This document shows positions 55,864 to 64,000 of a stretch of DNA of 64,000 nt, in pieces. The notes below the pieces were generated by a model, which saw only the letters and a list, made by a program, of their open reading frames with translations, ran no database searches and was not told the origin of the DNA. How positions within the stretch are numbered: position 1 is the stretch's first letter; each line of letters starts with the position of its first letter. Source of the DNA: Bacillota bacterium (lineage in GTDB: Bacteria; Bacillota; Ch66); contig JABLXP010000006.1 in the NCBI GenBank assembly GCA_013178045.1, positions 22,192-86,191 on the forward strand, given 5' to 3'. A program made the position numbers and the translations under genes.

Positions 55864-55901
55864 AAAGAGGAGAGACTATTTCTCCTCTTTATTCTTTTTC
55901 C
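55864..55901 (+). terminator. Terminator after the yabE-like gene
   Basis: Perfect 10-bp stem AAAGAGGAGA/TCTCCTCTTT with a 7-nt loop, then ATTCTTTTTC. Confidence 0.8.
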
Positions 55902-55988
55902 TATCATTCCCTGAAGGGGTAAGGGGCCGTACGTCGAATTTAACTACTTGTCCAATTGCTTGTAAACCTATGGACAGGGAGGATGGGG

Positions 55989-57230
55989 ATGAATCTTCGA
56001 CGCGCTCAGATTACGCAAACTCTGGCTATTTTATTGTTTGTTATTTTTTTATTAGGACGTGGGGAATTAATTGCCCGGACAACCCAAGCGGAGCAGCTAG
56101 ACCTTGAGCCGCTGGTAACGAATGAAGCTATTCTACCGAGCGTGCCGCTTTTGGGACCGGCCGAATCCTCGGCGTCAGTGGCCGCCGGGGCAGTGGAACC
56201 GGCCAAGCCAGCTGAATCGTCAACTGCGGTTAAGCCAGCCGCTGAGACGGCAGCACCGGCCGAGACTCCGTCAGTTCATCGGCCAGTTCGCTTGCCGGGC
56301 CGTGTGGTCCTGGGTTATTATGCGGAGTGGGGCAGTGACCGTTCATCTTATGATTCCTTTCGAAAGAATGTGAACAACCTGTCCTGGGTAGCGCCCTTCT
56401 GGTATTCAGTTGATCGGGATGGTCAGTTGAGAAGCCAGGGAGGGGATCAGGACAAAGTTATGGATTTAGCCAGGGCATCTGGGAAAAAAGTGATCGTTCT
56501 ATTTAATAACCTTGATGGAAACGATACGGTTTTACGTGATCCGGCTGCCCGCCAGAGAGCAGTTGAGAACATTGTTGAGGTTGTTCTCGCTAAAGGTTAT
56601 GATGGGGTCAATATAGATTTTGAGAACCTGGAACCAGCGTCTCGGAAGGGGCTAACCCAATTGATGGCTGATTTGTCAGCTAGACTCTGGCCAGCAGGAC
56701 GGTTGGTGACAGTGGCGGTGGCACCTAAGTTATCGGCGAATGAAGACAGCAACAATTTTGCCGCGGCGTACGATTACGCTGCCTTAGGGCGGCATACTGA
56801 TTACGTGGTGATCATGAGCTATGACCAGCATGCCAGGTGGAGTGAGGCGGGGCCGGTAGCTGACTTCCGCTGGGTGCAACAAACTATTCGGTACGCTATA
56901 ACTCAGATCCCGGCCGAACAGATTTTACTGGGGATCGCCGGGTATGGTTACGATTGGTCGACCGAGGGGGTAAAAATTATTAAAGCTAATCAGGCCGAAG
57001 AGCTGGCCAATTGGTACGGCGCAAAAATTCAGTGGGATAAAGACAGCCGGGTCCCCTATTTTGCATACACCCAAAACGGGGTCAGGCATGAAGTCTGGTA
57101 TGAAGATTATCGCAGTGTTGAAGCCAAGCTCGAGCTGGTCAGTTCGCATGGTCTGGGTGGTGTTGCCTTATGGAGACTTGGTCAGGAAGAAGATAAATTG
57201 TGGCCGCGGGTAGCCGAGAGGCTGAACTAA
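55989..57230 (+). CDS. Glycoside hydrolase family 18 protein (SleL/YaaH-like catalytic domain)
   Basis: 413 residues from ATG 55989 (GGGAGG upstream). Signal/anchor helix at about 10-28, a Pro/Ala/Glu-rich linker to about 100, then a GH18 barrel. Catalytic motif DGVNIDFENLEP carries the acid Glu; YVVIMSYDQHARWSEAGP and the C-terminal GVALWRLGQEED are typical. Related enzymes cleave cortex or wall glycan during germination or growth. LysM domains usual in SleL are absent. Confidence 0.88.
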   Translation: MNLRRAQITQTLAILLFVIFLLGRGELIARTTQAEQLDLEPLVTNEAILPSVPLLGPAESSASVAAGAVEPAKPAESSTAVKPAAETAAPAETPSVHRPVRLPGRVVLGYYAEWGSDRSSYDSFRKNVNNLSWVAPFWYSVDRDGQLRSQGGDQDKVMDLARASGKKVIVLFNNLDGNDTVLRDPAARQRAVENIVEVVLAKGYDGVNIDFENLEPASRKGLTQLMADLSARLWPAGRLVTVAVAPKLSANEDSNNFAAAYDYAALGRHTDYVVIMSYDQHARWSEAGPVADFRWVQQTIRYAITQIPAEQILLGIAGYGYDWSTEGVKIIKANQAEELANWYGAKIQWDKDSRVPYFAYTQNGVRHEVWYEDYRSVEAKLELVSSHGLGGVALWRLGQEEDKLWPRVAERLN

Positions 57231-57434
57231 AATTGTTGCGTTTTTTAGGCGGGTACAATTCTCGCCTTAATTGTTTCTTGTATCGAAAGTCAATTACTGG
57301 ATAATAATAATTTCTGGAACCGATTAAGTGGAAGATTTCTTCTCTGGTTTCGATACCAGGGTTGGCATAGTATAATATAATATTAAGTAAAAGTAACCTT
57401 GCTGAGATTGTCGACGGGAAGGAAGTTTAACAAA

Positions 57435-58322
57435 ATGCCAACCAGAATTGCTACTTTAACTAGTACCCGTCAATTAATCAAGAAACATGGGCTGCACGTC
57501 AAGAAAGGCTTGGGACAGCATTTTGTGATCGATAACCGCATTTTAGAACTGATGGTGGAAAGCGCCAGGGTTACGGAAGTAGACATAGTTGTTGAGATTG
57601 GTCCAGGTGTCGGTTGCTTAACCCAGCACCTGGCCGAGAAAGCCGGCTGGGTGATCGCGGTTGAAGTCGACCGTAGTCTGGAACCGGTACTGAACGAGGC
57701 GCTGGGCGGATATAAGAACATCGGCTTTGTCTGGGGCGATATTTTGCGCACGGATCTGGATGCGGTGGTTGCAGAATATAGGGGTACATCGGTTGAGCAG
57801 ATATTGCCATATAAAGTGGTGGCTAATTTGCCATACTATATCACCACGCCAATCATTATGACCATATTAGAAAAGCATGTTCGCGCACAGTTGCTCGTGG
57901 TGATGATTCAGAAAGAGGTGGCGGAAAGAATCACAGCCCGACCTGGTAGTAAGGATTACGGAGTACTTTCGATTGCTGCCCAATACTATGCGGAAACAAC
58001 CCTTGTCAGTTTGGTTCCCCCGACGGCTTTTTTTCCTCTCCCAGAAGTGGAATCAGCGATCATTAAACTGGAACGCCGGTCAGTTCCACCAGTAAAAGTG
58101 ATTGATGAAAACCTGTTTTTCCAAATCGTGCGACGCTCTTTCGGCCAACGCCGGAAAACCCTGCTCAATTCGCTGGGGGGCTTGGGTATGGGTATTTCTA
58201 AGGAAATGCTCCGCGAGGTTTTGGAGCAGGTGGGAATTGACTCCCAGCGCCGGGCGGAAACCCTCGACCTGGAGGAATTTGCTGTCCTGACCAATACCCT
58301 GGCTCCGTTAGTAATTAAATAA
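57435..58322 (+). CDS. ksgA: 16S rRNA dimethyladenosine transferase
   Basis: 295 residues from ATG 57435. Dimethylates A1518 and A1519. KKGLGQHFVIDNRILE, EIGPGVGCLTQHLAEKA and NLPYYITTPIIM (catalytic NLPY) are diagnostic. Bacillus rnmV and yabG, neighbours of ksgA there, are absent. Confidence 0.97.
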   Translation: MPTRIATLTSTRQLIKKHGLHVKKGLGQHFVIDNRILELMVESARVTEVDIVVEIGPGVGCLTQHLAEKAGWVIAVEVDRSLEPVLNEALGGYKNIGFVWGDILRTDLDAVVAEYRGTSVEQILPYKVVANLPYYITTPIIMTILEKHVRAQLLVVMIQKEVAERITARPGSKDYGVLSIAAQYYAETTLVSLVPPTAFFPLPEVESAIIKLERRSVPPVKVIDENLFFQIVRRSFGQRRKTLLNSLGGLGMGISKEMLREVLEQVGIDSQRRAETLDLEEFAVLTNTLAPLVIK

Positions 58323-58353
58323 ACACTCTCGCCCAAGAGAGGGGGCGCGGCGA

Positions 58354-58824
58354 ATGAGTTTTTTAAGCCCGACGAAAGGGCGGATGACATGGGACGAAAT
58401 GGTCGCTGATATTTGTGCCTATATAACCAGCGCCCCGGATTTCGTCCATAAAATAATCATCGGGACTGATTCTCATGTCCGTCACGAGACCTGTTTTGTT
58501 ACAGCGGTGGTTATTCACCGGGTCGGCAAAGGGGCTCGCTATTACTATCGGAAAAAAACTCAACGAAAAATCGGAAGTCTACGGCAAAAAATCTTTTACG
58601 AGACGGCACTCAGTCTGGAGGTGGCCAGTAAACTCGCTGCGATATTAGCTCAGAATGGTTATGAACATTTTGATGTTGAGATTCACTTGGATATTGGAAA
58701 TCATGGGGAAACCAAGGAACTGATTCGCGAGGTCGTAGGCATGGTCAGTGGGAACGGATTTGGCGCCCGTATCAAGCCAGATTCGTGTGGGGCTTCCAAG
58801 GTCGCCGATAAGCATACCAAATAA
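58354..58824 (+). CDS. YkuK-like ribonuclease H-like protein (DUF458)
   Basis: 156 residues. IIIGTDSHVR near residue 30 and IHLDIGNHGETKELI, then IKPDSCGASKVADKHTK at the end, match DUF458, which has an RNase H-like fold with a probable metal site at the aspartates. Function unknown. It follows ksgA at 31 bp and may share its transcript. Confidence 0.85.
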   Translation: MSFLSPTKGRMTWDEMVADICAYITSAPDFVHKIIIGTDSHVRHETCFVTAVVIHRVGKGARYYYRKKTQRKIGSLRQKIFYETALSLEVASKLAAILAQNGYEHFDVEIHLDIGNHGETKELIREVVGMVSGNGFGARIKPDSCGASKVADKHTK

Positions 58825-58967
58825 AAACCATGCCAAAATGTGCAAAACTGTGACGCCAGGTTTCGCTTAGTGGTTTTTAGGGGGGCTTTCGTAAAAATAT
58901 GGAAGGAAAACAGAGACCGGAGGCGAATAAAAGAAAATGGTAGACAGTTTGCAAGGGGGAATACTCA

Positions 58968-60926
58968 TTGAAGTATGAAAAGCTGTTTACATCTGGTAAA
59001 ATAGGCCGGCTGGAGTTGAAAAACAGAATTGTTATGCCGGCGATGGCTACCGCGCTGGCTAATTCCACGGGCGAGATTTCCGATCGTCTGCTCAGATATT
59101 TCGAAGAAAGGGCCCGGGGTGGTTGTGGTTTGATTATTACCGGCATCGCTAGAGTCGATAACGATAACGGTGCGGGTATTTACAACCAAATCGGCGCATA
59201 CAGCCCGAAATTTATCCCCCAGTTGCAGCGGCTGGCAGACATAGTCCATCGATATGACACCAGGATTTTCGTTCAACTGCACCATCCTGGCCGGGAGGGT
59301 TCTGTCCTTTTGAACGATGGGAGGCAGACAGTGGCTCCAAGCGTGATTGCGAACAGCCGGACTAACGAGCTGCCGAAGGAATTGACAACTGAGGAAATAG
59401 AGAGGTTGGTCAAAAAATTTGTCATGGGTGCCGTAATCTGTAAAAACGCAGGTATAGACGGGATAGAACTGCACGGCGCCCACGGTTATTTAATCAACGC
59501 CTTTATCAGCCCTCTTACGAACAAGAGAACCGACAAGTACGGTGGTTCCTTTGAAGGCAGAATGAGGTTTATCAGCGAGATAATCTACGGAATCCGCCAA
59601 AACTGTGGCCTTGATTTTCCGATCAGCGTAAGGCTGAGTGTCGATGAATTCGTTGATGGCGGCATAAAACTTGAGGACGGCATCGAAGTAGCTAAATACC
59701 TTGAATCTCTGGGGGTTGATGCGATCAACGTCAGCAACGGAATACGCGAATCTGGCGTTACGATCGTTGAACCCTATACATATGCGCCGGGTTGGAAGAA
59801 GCACCTTGCCGCTGGTGTCAAAGCCAACGTCAAGATACCTATTATTGCTGTCAACTTAATCCGCCAACCGGATTTAGCCGAGCGCCTTCTGGAGGAAGGC
59901 GTATGCGATTTTGTTGCCCTGGGCAGGGCGCAGTTGGCTGATCCTGAATGGGCGAACAAAGCCGCAGCAGGCAGGGAGGCCGAAATAAGGCCTTGCATCT
60001 CGTGTAGAACTTGTATTGAGGCGGTTAGCAATGGCAAGCATATCATCTGTGCTGTTAATCCGAGGCTGGGCAGAGAGCTTGAATTCGGGGAGTTTATTCA
60101 GAACGGAGACGGCCGGTTAGTAGCAGTGATCGGAGGCGGCCCAGGTGGCATGGAAGCAGCGAGAGTATTGGCGATCAGGGGCTTCAAAGTTATATTATTT
60201 GAAAAGGAAGACCGGCTTGGTGGTGCGCTGAATTTAGCGAATAAACCCCTGTACAAGGATAAGATCAACTGGCTGATCGATTACTATCAGCAACAGATGA
60301 AACATCCCAACATCGAGGTGAGGCTGAATACGGAAGCAAATGTTGAATTGATTAAAACCCTGAATCCATACGGAGTATTTGTGGCAGTTGGTGCTTCCCC
60401 CATTGTTCCTCCAATTCCCGGTGTTGATGGTGAAAATGTCTGCTTGGCAGAAGACGTGCTTAAAGGCAAGATTAAAATCAGCGGCAAAAATGTTGCGGTT
60501 ATCGGTGCCGGTATGACTGGTTGTGAAACAGCGGAATTTCTAGCAGCTCAGGGCAATAAGGTAACGCTTGTCGATATGCTTGAAAAAATTGGTGCCGGCA
60601 TATCCTATGTTACCCTATTGATGCTGATGTCAAGACTAAAAAAATACAATCCGACATTACTACCCGGTCACAAACTAATCAGAATTTACCAAGATAGGAT
60701 CATACTGGAAAATGTTAAAAATAGGCAGGAAACAGAACTACCTGTGGAGCGGGTTGTTCTCGCCCTGGGAGTAAGCCCGAGAAAGGATCTGGTAGATAGC
60801 TTCAAGAGGAGCCTGGCGAATGTTAAGGTAGTTGGTGATGCCAATCGGGCCGGCAATATCATAGATGCGGTACATGATGGTTTTGGCAAGGCGTTTGTAT
60901 TTGTCCCTATAACTCAAAGTAAATAG
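58968..60926 (+). CDS. Old Yellow Enzyme family NADH:flavin oxidoreductase (2-enoate/2,4-dienoyl-CoA reductase type)
   Basis: 652 residues. N-terminal FMN TIM barrel (1-365) with HGAHGYLINAFISP and LGRAQLADPEW; a [4Fe-4S] site CISCRTC with a downstream CAVNP; then FAD (AVIGGGPGGMEAARVLA) and NAD(P) (VAVIGAGMTGCETAEFLA) domains. Such enzymes reduce C=C bonds of enoates or dienoyl-CoAs in anaerobes; the substrate is unknown. TTG 58968 follows AAGGGGG. It is not in the Bacillus order and is rather AT-rich near its end. Confidence 0.9.
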   Translation: MKYEKLFTSGKIGRLELKNRIVMPAMATALANSTGEISDRLLRYFEERARGGCGLIITGIARVDNDNGAGIYNQIGAYSPKFIPQLQRLADIVHRYDTRIFVQLHHPGREGSVLLNDGRQTVAPSVIANSRTNELPKELTTEEIERLVKKFVMGAVICKNAGIDGIELHGAHGYLINAFISPLTNKRTDKYGGSFEGRMRFISEIIYGIRQNCGLDFPISVRLSVDEFVDGGIKLEDGIEVAKYLESLGVDAINVSNGIRESGVTIVEPYTYAPGWKKHLAAGVKANVKIPIIAVNLIRQPDLAERLLEEGVCDFVALGRAQLADPEWANKAAAGREAEIRPCISCRTCIEAVSNGKHIICAVNPRLGRELEFGEFIQNGDGRLVAVIGGGPGGMEAARVLAIRGFKVILFEKEDRLGGALNLANKPLYKDKINWLIDYYQQQMKHPNIEVRLNTEANVELIKTLNPYGVFVAVGASPIVPPIPGVDGENVCLAEDVLKGKIKISGKNVAVIGAGMTGCETAEFLAAQGNKVTLVDMLEKIGAGISYVTLLMLMSRLKKYNPTLLPGHKLIRIYQDRIILENVKNRQETELPVERVVLALGVSPRKDLVDSFKRSLANVKVVGDANRAGNIIDAVHDGFGKAFVFVPITQSK

Positions 60927-61031
60927 TAAAAAATATCTAGTTATTATTAGCTTTTTTAATTTATAGCCAACAATCCTAAAAGAATAAGATTGACTAGCAT
61001 TTGGTATTTTAGTATAATGTTACAGTTAAGG

Positions 61032-61060
61032 TTGACAAATATACAAATGCATATTACAAT
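61032..61060 (+). promoter_or_regulatory. Sigma-A-type promoter of veg
   Basis: TTGACA (61032-61037), 17-bp spacer, TACAAT (61055-61060). Bacillus veg also has a very strong vegetative promoter. Confidence 0.9.
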
Positions 61061-61090
61061 ATAGAAAGACTAGGGAAAGAAGGTGATACA

Positions 61091-61363
61091 TTGGCACCTA
61101 AAAAGGTTTTGGCGGAGATCAAGCAAGATCTGGAGTCTTTCGTCGGTAACCGTATCCGGTTGAAAGCAAATCGTGGTCGCAATAAGGTGGTTGAACGGGT
61201 AGGGATACTGGAGCAGACTTACCCGAACATCTTTGTTGTCAAGCTTGACGAAAAGAAGGCCGAACGAAGAGTTTCATATAGTTATACCGATGTATTAAAC
61301 GAGACGGTAGAGTTGATTGTTTGCCACCAGGACGGAGATATTAAAATCACCAGCTCACGTTAA
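61091..61363 (+). CDS. veg: Veg protein
   Basis: 90 residues, DUF1021. Basic N-terminal half (VGNRIRLKANRGRNKVVER) and SYSYTDVLNETVEL are family hallmarks. In Bacillus, Veg promotes biofilm formation. TTG 61091 with GAAGGTG upstream. It has its own promoter and terminator. Confidence 0.95.
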   Translation: MAPKKVLAEIKQDLESFVGNRIRLKANRGRNKVVERVGILEQTYPNIFVVKLDEKKAERRVSYSYTDVLNETVELIVCHQDGDIKITSSR

Positions 61364-61395
61364 ACTACCAGGAAAATTTACCTGGTAGTTTTTTT
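61363..61395 (+). terminator. Terminator of veg
   Basis: Perfect 10-bp stem AACTACCAGG/CCTGGTAGTT with 8-nt loop, then TTTTT. Confidence 0.93.
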
Positions 61396-61488
61396 CTTCC
61401 TTGTTTATTCTCTCAACACCAGTCACCACCCGCTACTGTTTTTCATACAATAACAACAGAGCGGGATGACCCCATGGGGGTGTGTTTG

Positions 61489-62430
61489 GTGAGGATGATG
61501 AGGGAAAAAGAACCTAAGCTTGGAATAGCCCTGGGTGGCGGAGGTTTACGTGGCGCGGCGCATATCGGCGTGCTCAAGGCACTGGAGCGAAACGGGATCA
61601 GACCGGACTTGATTGCGGGAACCAGTGCGGGTAGCGTTATTGCGGCCTTGTACGCCTGTGGAGTACCAATCGAAAAGATGGAACAAATTGCCCTTAATTT
61701 GCAGAAAAGAGACATTCTGGATTGGGATTTTCGGTTATGGGATGTGATGGTTTGGCTGTTGCGAACGATAATTATAACTTTGCCTTGTATTTCACTGCGG
61801 TGTAGTTCACTACAATGGCCAAAAGGTATTGTTAAAGGCGCCAAGATCGAACAACTGATTAAGGACCTGGTGGGGCCCAGGATTTGTAGCCAGGTGGAGA
61901 TGCCGCTGGCCATTGTCGCCAGTGATATTAACTCTGGGGAAAGAGTGATTTTTACTAACTGGAGGCCGGTTCAACCTCCTGCTCTCCACCGTACCTGCCT
62001 GATCCACGACGCCCCAGTAGCGAATGCGGTGCGGGCCAGCATTTCGTTGCCTGGAATTTTCACGCCGGCTAATTATCAGGGACGAATGCTGGTAGACGGG
62101 GGCTTAACCGATTACGTACCGGTGGAAATCTTGCATGCGATGGGCGCCGATGTCATTCTGGCCGTAAATCTGGGATACATCAATCCCAATAAAATTGTTG
62201 ATGATGTGGTTGAGGTCGTTCTTCGTTCTCTGGACATCATGATTGCTGAAACATCCGACGTTGAAGAAGACTGTTTTGCCGATTTGATTATTATTCCTCC
62301 TCTGGAGGATATCCATCTGACCGATATTCATCGCATTGCGGAATGTATTCAGAGCGGGGAAACAACGACCAATGAATGGATGCCACAAATTAAGAAAATG
62401 TTATTCGAAGCTAATCGGAAAGGCCGCTGA
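61489..62430 (+). CDS. Patatin-like phospholipase (RssA/YchK type)
   Basis: About 313 residues. Oxyanion loop GGGGLRGAAHIG (about 13-24), nucleophile GTSAGS (about 45), and catalytic Asp in VDGGLTDYVP (about 205), the Ser-Asp dyad of patatins. A hydrophobic stretch (VMVWLLRTIIITLPCISL) may touch the membrane. Substrate unknown. GTG 61489 is preferred; ATG 61474 is possible. Confidence 0.88.
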   Translation: MRMMREKEPKLGIALGGGGLRGAAHIGVLKALERNGIRPDLIAGTSAGSVIAALYACGVPIEKMEQIALNLQKRDILDWDFRLWDVMVWLLRTIIITLPCISLRCSSLQWPKGIVKGAKIEQLIKDLVGPRICSQVEMPLAIVASDINSGERVIFTNWRPVQPPALHRTCLIHDAPVANAVRASISLPGIFTPANYQGRMLVDGGLTDYVPVEILHAMGADVILAVNLGYINPNKIVDDVVEVVLRSLDIMIAETSDVEEDCFADLIIIPPLEDIHLTDIHRIAECIQSGETTTNEWMPQIKKMLFEANRKGR

Positions 62431-62450
62431 GATTCCTTGGCGGTCTTTCT
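62422..62450 (+). terminator. Possible weak terminator after the patatin gene
   Basis: GGCCGC pairs with GCGGTC around a 12-nt loop, followed by TTTCT. Confidence 0.4.
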
Positions 62451-62564
62451 ATCTGGTTTTTTAACTTTTCCGGGGTGAACTCTTTAGCTGCACTTTGCAT
62501 ATGATATTAACACTACTGAAGGCGGGTTGGCGAACAACCGTAACCTTGAGGAGGAATTATTTAA

Positions 62565-64000
62565 ATGGACGAAAGTGGCATGAACATCAAGTTTGGGACA
62601 GACGGTTGGCGGGGGGTAATCAGTGATGATTTTACTTTTGCCAACGCGCGGATAGTAGCTCAGGCCATTGCCGACTACTTGCTCGACCAGCAGAAAGGGC
62701 AGCGGGGGATCGTCATTGGTTATGACGCTCGCTTTTTGTCCGCCCGTTATGCAGAGGAAGTGGCCAGGGTGATCGCCGCGAATGGGATCAAGGTGTTCTT
62801 GTCCAACAAGGTTGCCGCTACTCCCGTTGTTTCATTTGCGGTGAAAAATCTCCGGGCCGGTGGTGGGTTGATGATCACCGCCAGCCATAACCCGGCCGAT
62901 TATAACGGGATTAAGTTTAAAGGCGAATACGGGGGATCTGCTTTACCTGAGATGACCGCGCACATCGAAAAGTTGCTGCGCCGGACCCAGATCAAAACTG
63001 TACCGCTCAGTCACCCGCTAATTCACCGGTTTGATGCGGATGCGGATTACCTCAACCACCTGCGCCGGATCATCAACCGGTCGGCGATCTCAGCGGCCCG
63101 CTTTCGGGTGGTGGTTGATCCGATGCACGGGGCCGGCCGTGGGTATTTGCGGACTCTGCTCAAGGAACTTGGCATAGAAGTCGTGGAAATCAGGGGTGAG
63201 CCCCACCCTAGTTTCGGTGGAATTAACCCGGAACCAATTCCGCCCAACCTGGCGGCCCTCAGCCAGGCGGTACTTCGCTACAAGGCTCAGGTTGGCCTGG
63301 CAACTGATGGTGATGCCGACCGGATGGGCGCCGTGGATGATCGTGGTGAATTTGTAACCTCCCACTATATCTATGCTTTAATCCTCAGGCATCTGGTGGA
63401 GGAGCGTGGATGGCAGGGCGGTGTGGCGAAGACGTTTTCTACCACCCTGATGATTGACCGGCTGGCCCAAAAATATGGGCTGCGGGTGTTTGAAACACCG
63501 ATTGGTTTTAAATACATCTGTGAGTTGTTCCTGGAGGAAGCAGATCTCCTCATGGGTGGAGAGGAAAGCGGGGGTTTTACCGTCCGCAATCATATTCCGG
63601 AACGGGATGGAATTTTAGCCAGTTTGCTTTTACTTGAAGTCATGGCGGTGCGTAAACAAAACTTGCGTCAACTGGTGCAGAGTCTGAAACAGGAGATTGG
63701 GAGCTTCTATTATGAGCGAGTTGATTTGCCAATTTCTGGGCACCAGAAAGAGACCCTGATGGGCCATTTGCAAGACCACCCTCCCAAGAACTTTGGACCA
63801 CTGGCAGTAGTGCAAACGAAAAACCTCGACGGTTTGAAATTTATGCTGGAAAGCCAGGGTTGGATTTTGTTCCGCCCCTCCGGAACAGAACCGATGGTTC
63901 GCATCTACGTCGAAGCAGATTCAGAACAAAAAGTAAAAAAAGTTTTAGAAGAAGGTCAAAAAATTTACTATCGCGCCAGGCGATGGGGTCGTTTAATGTA
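62565..64000 (+). CDS. Phosphoglucomutase/phosphomannomutase family protein (3' end at window edge)
   Basis: At least 478 codons from ATG 62565 (GAGGAGG upstream); the frame reaches the last two bases (ta), so the stop may be the very next base. Alpha-D-phosphohexomutase: GTDGWRG at the start, phosphoserine loop TASHNPADYNGIK, metal loop DGDADR, sugar loop GGEESGG, phosphate loop RPSGTEP. Whether it acts on glucose, mannose or another sugar cannot be told. Confidence 0.93.
   Translation, partial: MDESGMNIKFGTDGWRGVISDDFTFANARIVAQAIADYLLDQQKGQRGIVIGYDARFLSARYAEEVARVIAANGIKVFLSNKVAATPVVSFAVKNLRAGGGLMITASHNPADYNGIKFKGEYGGSALPEMTAHIEKLLRRTQIKTVPLSHPLIHRFDADADYLNHLRRIINRSAISAARFRVVVDPMHGAGRGYLRTLLKELGIEVVEIRGEPHPSFGGINPEPIPPNLAALSQAVLRYKAQVGLATDGDADRMGAVDDRGEFVTSHYIYALILRHLVEERGWQGGVAKTFSTTLMIDRLAQKYGLRVFETPIGFKYICELFLEEADLLMGGEESGGFTVRNHIPERDGILASLLLLEVMAVRKQNLRQLVQSLKQEIGSFYYERVDLPISGHQKETLMGHLQDHPPKNFGPLAVVQTKNLDGLKFMLESQGWILFRPSGTEPMVRIYVEADSEQKVKKVLEEGQKIYYRARRWGRLM

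Noticed and set aside
1..64000. CRISPR arrays, rRNA genes, toxin-antitoxin pairs or prophage genes
   Set aside because: No regularly spaced repeats, rRNA-like sequence or matching gene pairs were seen; the YvlD-like holin-family protein is not enough to call a prophage.

Overview
The window comes from an anaerobic, spore-forming member of the Firmicutes, most like the Peptococcaceae/Desulfotomaculum-Pelotomaculum-Carboxydothermus group. The evidence is Bacillus/Clostridium gene order, sporulation genes (yqfC, yqfD, spoIIP, gin, yabE-like), two T-box leaders, a CIRCE element, an archaeal-like (group III) chaperonin inside the hrcA-dnaK-dnaJ operon, and an HdrCBA-MvhD-Flx redox operon with two in-frame UGA codons best read as selenocysteine. 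Shine-Dalgarno sequences are strong (often AGGAGG or AGGGGGTG), and GTG and TTG starts are common. No species name can be given from the sequence alone.

Left block (1-33.9 kb, all minus strand). Reading in the direction of transcription, from high to low coordinates: a YvlD-like membrane protein, spoIIP, a small membrane protein, murJ, lepA and hemW. Then comes the heat-shock operon hrcA / group III chaperonin / grpE / dnaK / dnaJ / prmA / rsmE / mtaB / hit, headed by a TTGACA promoter and a perfect CIRCE. It is followed by rpsU-yqeY, nfeD-floA plus an unknown proline-rich protein, and the yqfC-yqfD-phoH-pgpH-ybeY-dgkA-cdd-era-deoC-recO cluster. The block ends with a UBA/DUF4342 protein, a glycine T-box with glyQ-glyS, and a CcpN-like repressor cut by the window edge. 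pgpH, the predicted c-di-AMP phosphodiesterase gene, is interrupted by one in-frame TAA inside its HD domain.

Junction (33.9-36.1 kb). An ISLre2-type insertion sequence, with 22-bp terminal inverted repeats and a leader hairpin that hides the transposase ribosome binding site, is followed by tRNA-Lys(CUU). After the tRNA lies a palindrome-rich intergenic region that probably controls the hdr operon. Transcription switches from leftward to rightward here.

Right block (36.1-64 kb, plus strand except abrB). The overlapping operon hdrC-hdrB-hdrA(Sec)-mvhD(Sec)-flxC-flxB-flxA encodes a predicted soluble flavin-based electron-bifurcating complex that couples NAD(P)H to ferredoxin and a disulfide-type acceptor. 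It is followed by the near-origin cluster known from Bacillus: gin, yaaO-like decarboxylase, tmk, yaaR, holB, ricT, yabA, trmN6-like, rsmI, an inserted M20 amidohydrolase, abrB, T-box-metG, tatD, yabE-like, a GH18 protein, ksgA, a YkuK-like protein, an Old Yellow Enzyme-type reductase, veg, a patatin-like lipase, and a phosphohexomutase that runs off the right edge.

The main points of interest are the paired UGA recoding sites with SECIS-like hairpins, the regulatory region and unusual strand composition of the hdr operon, the chaperonin placement, the nonsense codon in pgpH, and a possible c-di-AMP-type leader upstream of the yabE-like gene.
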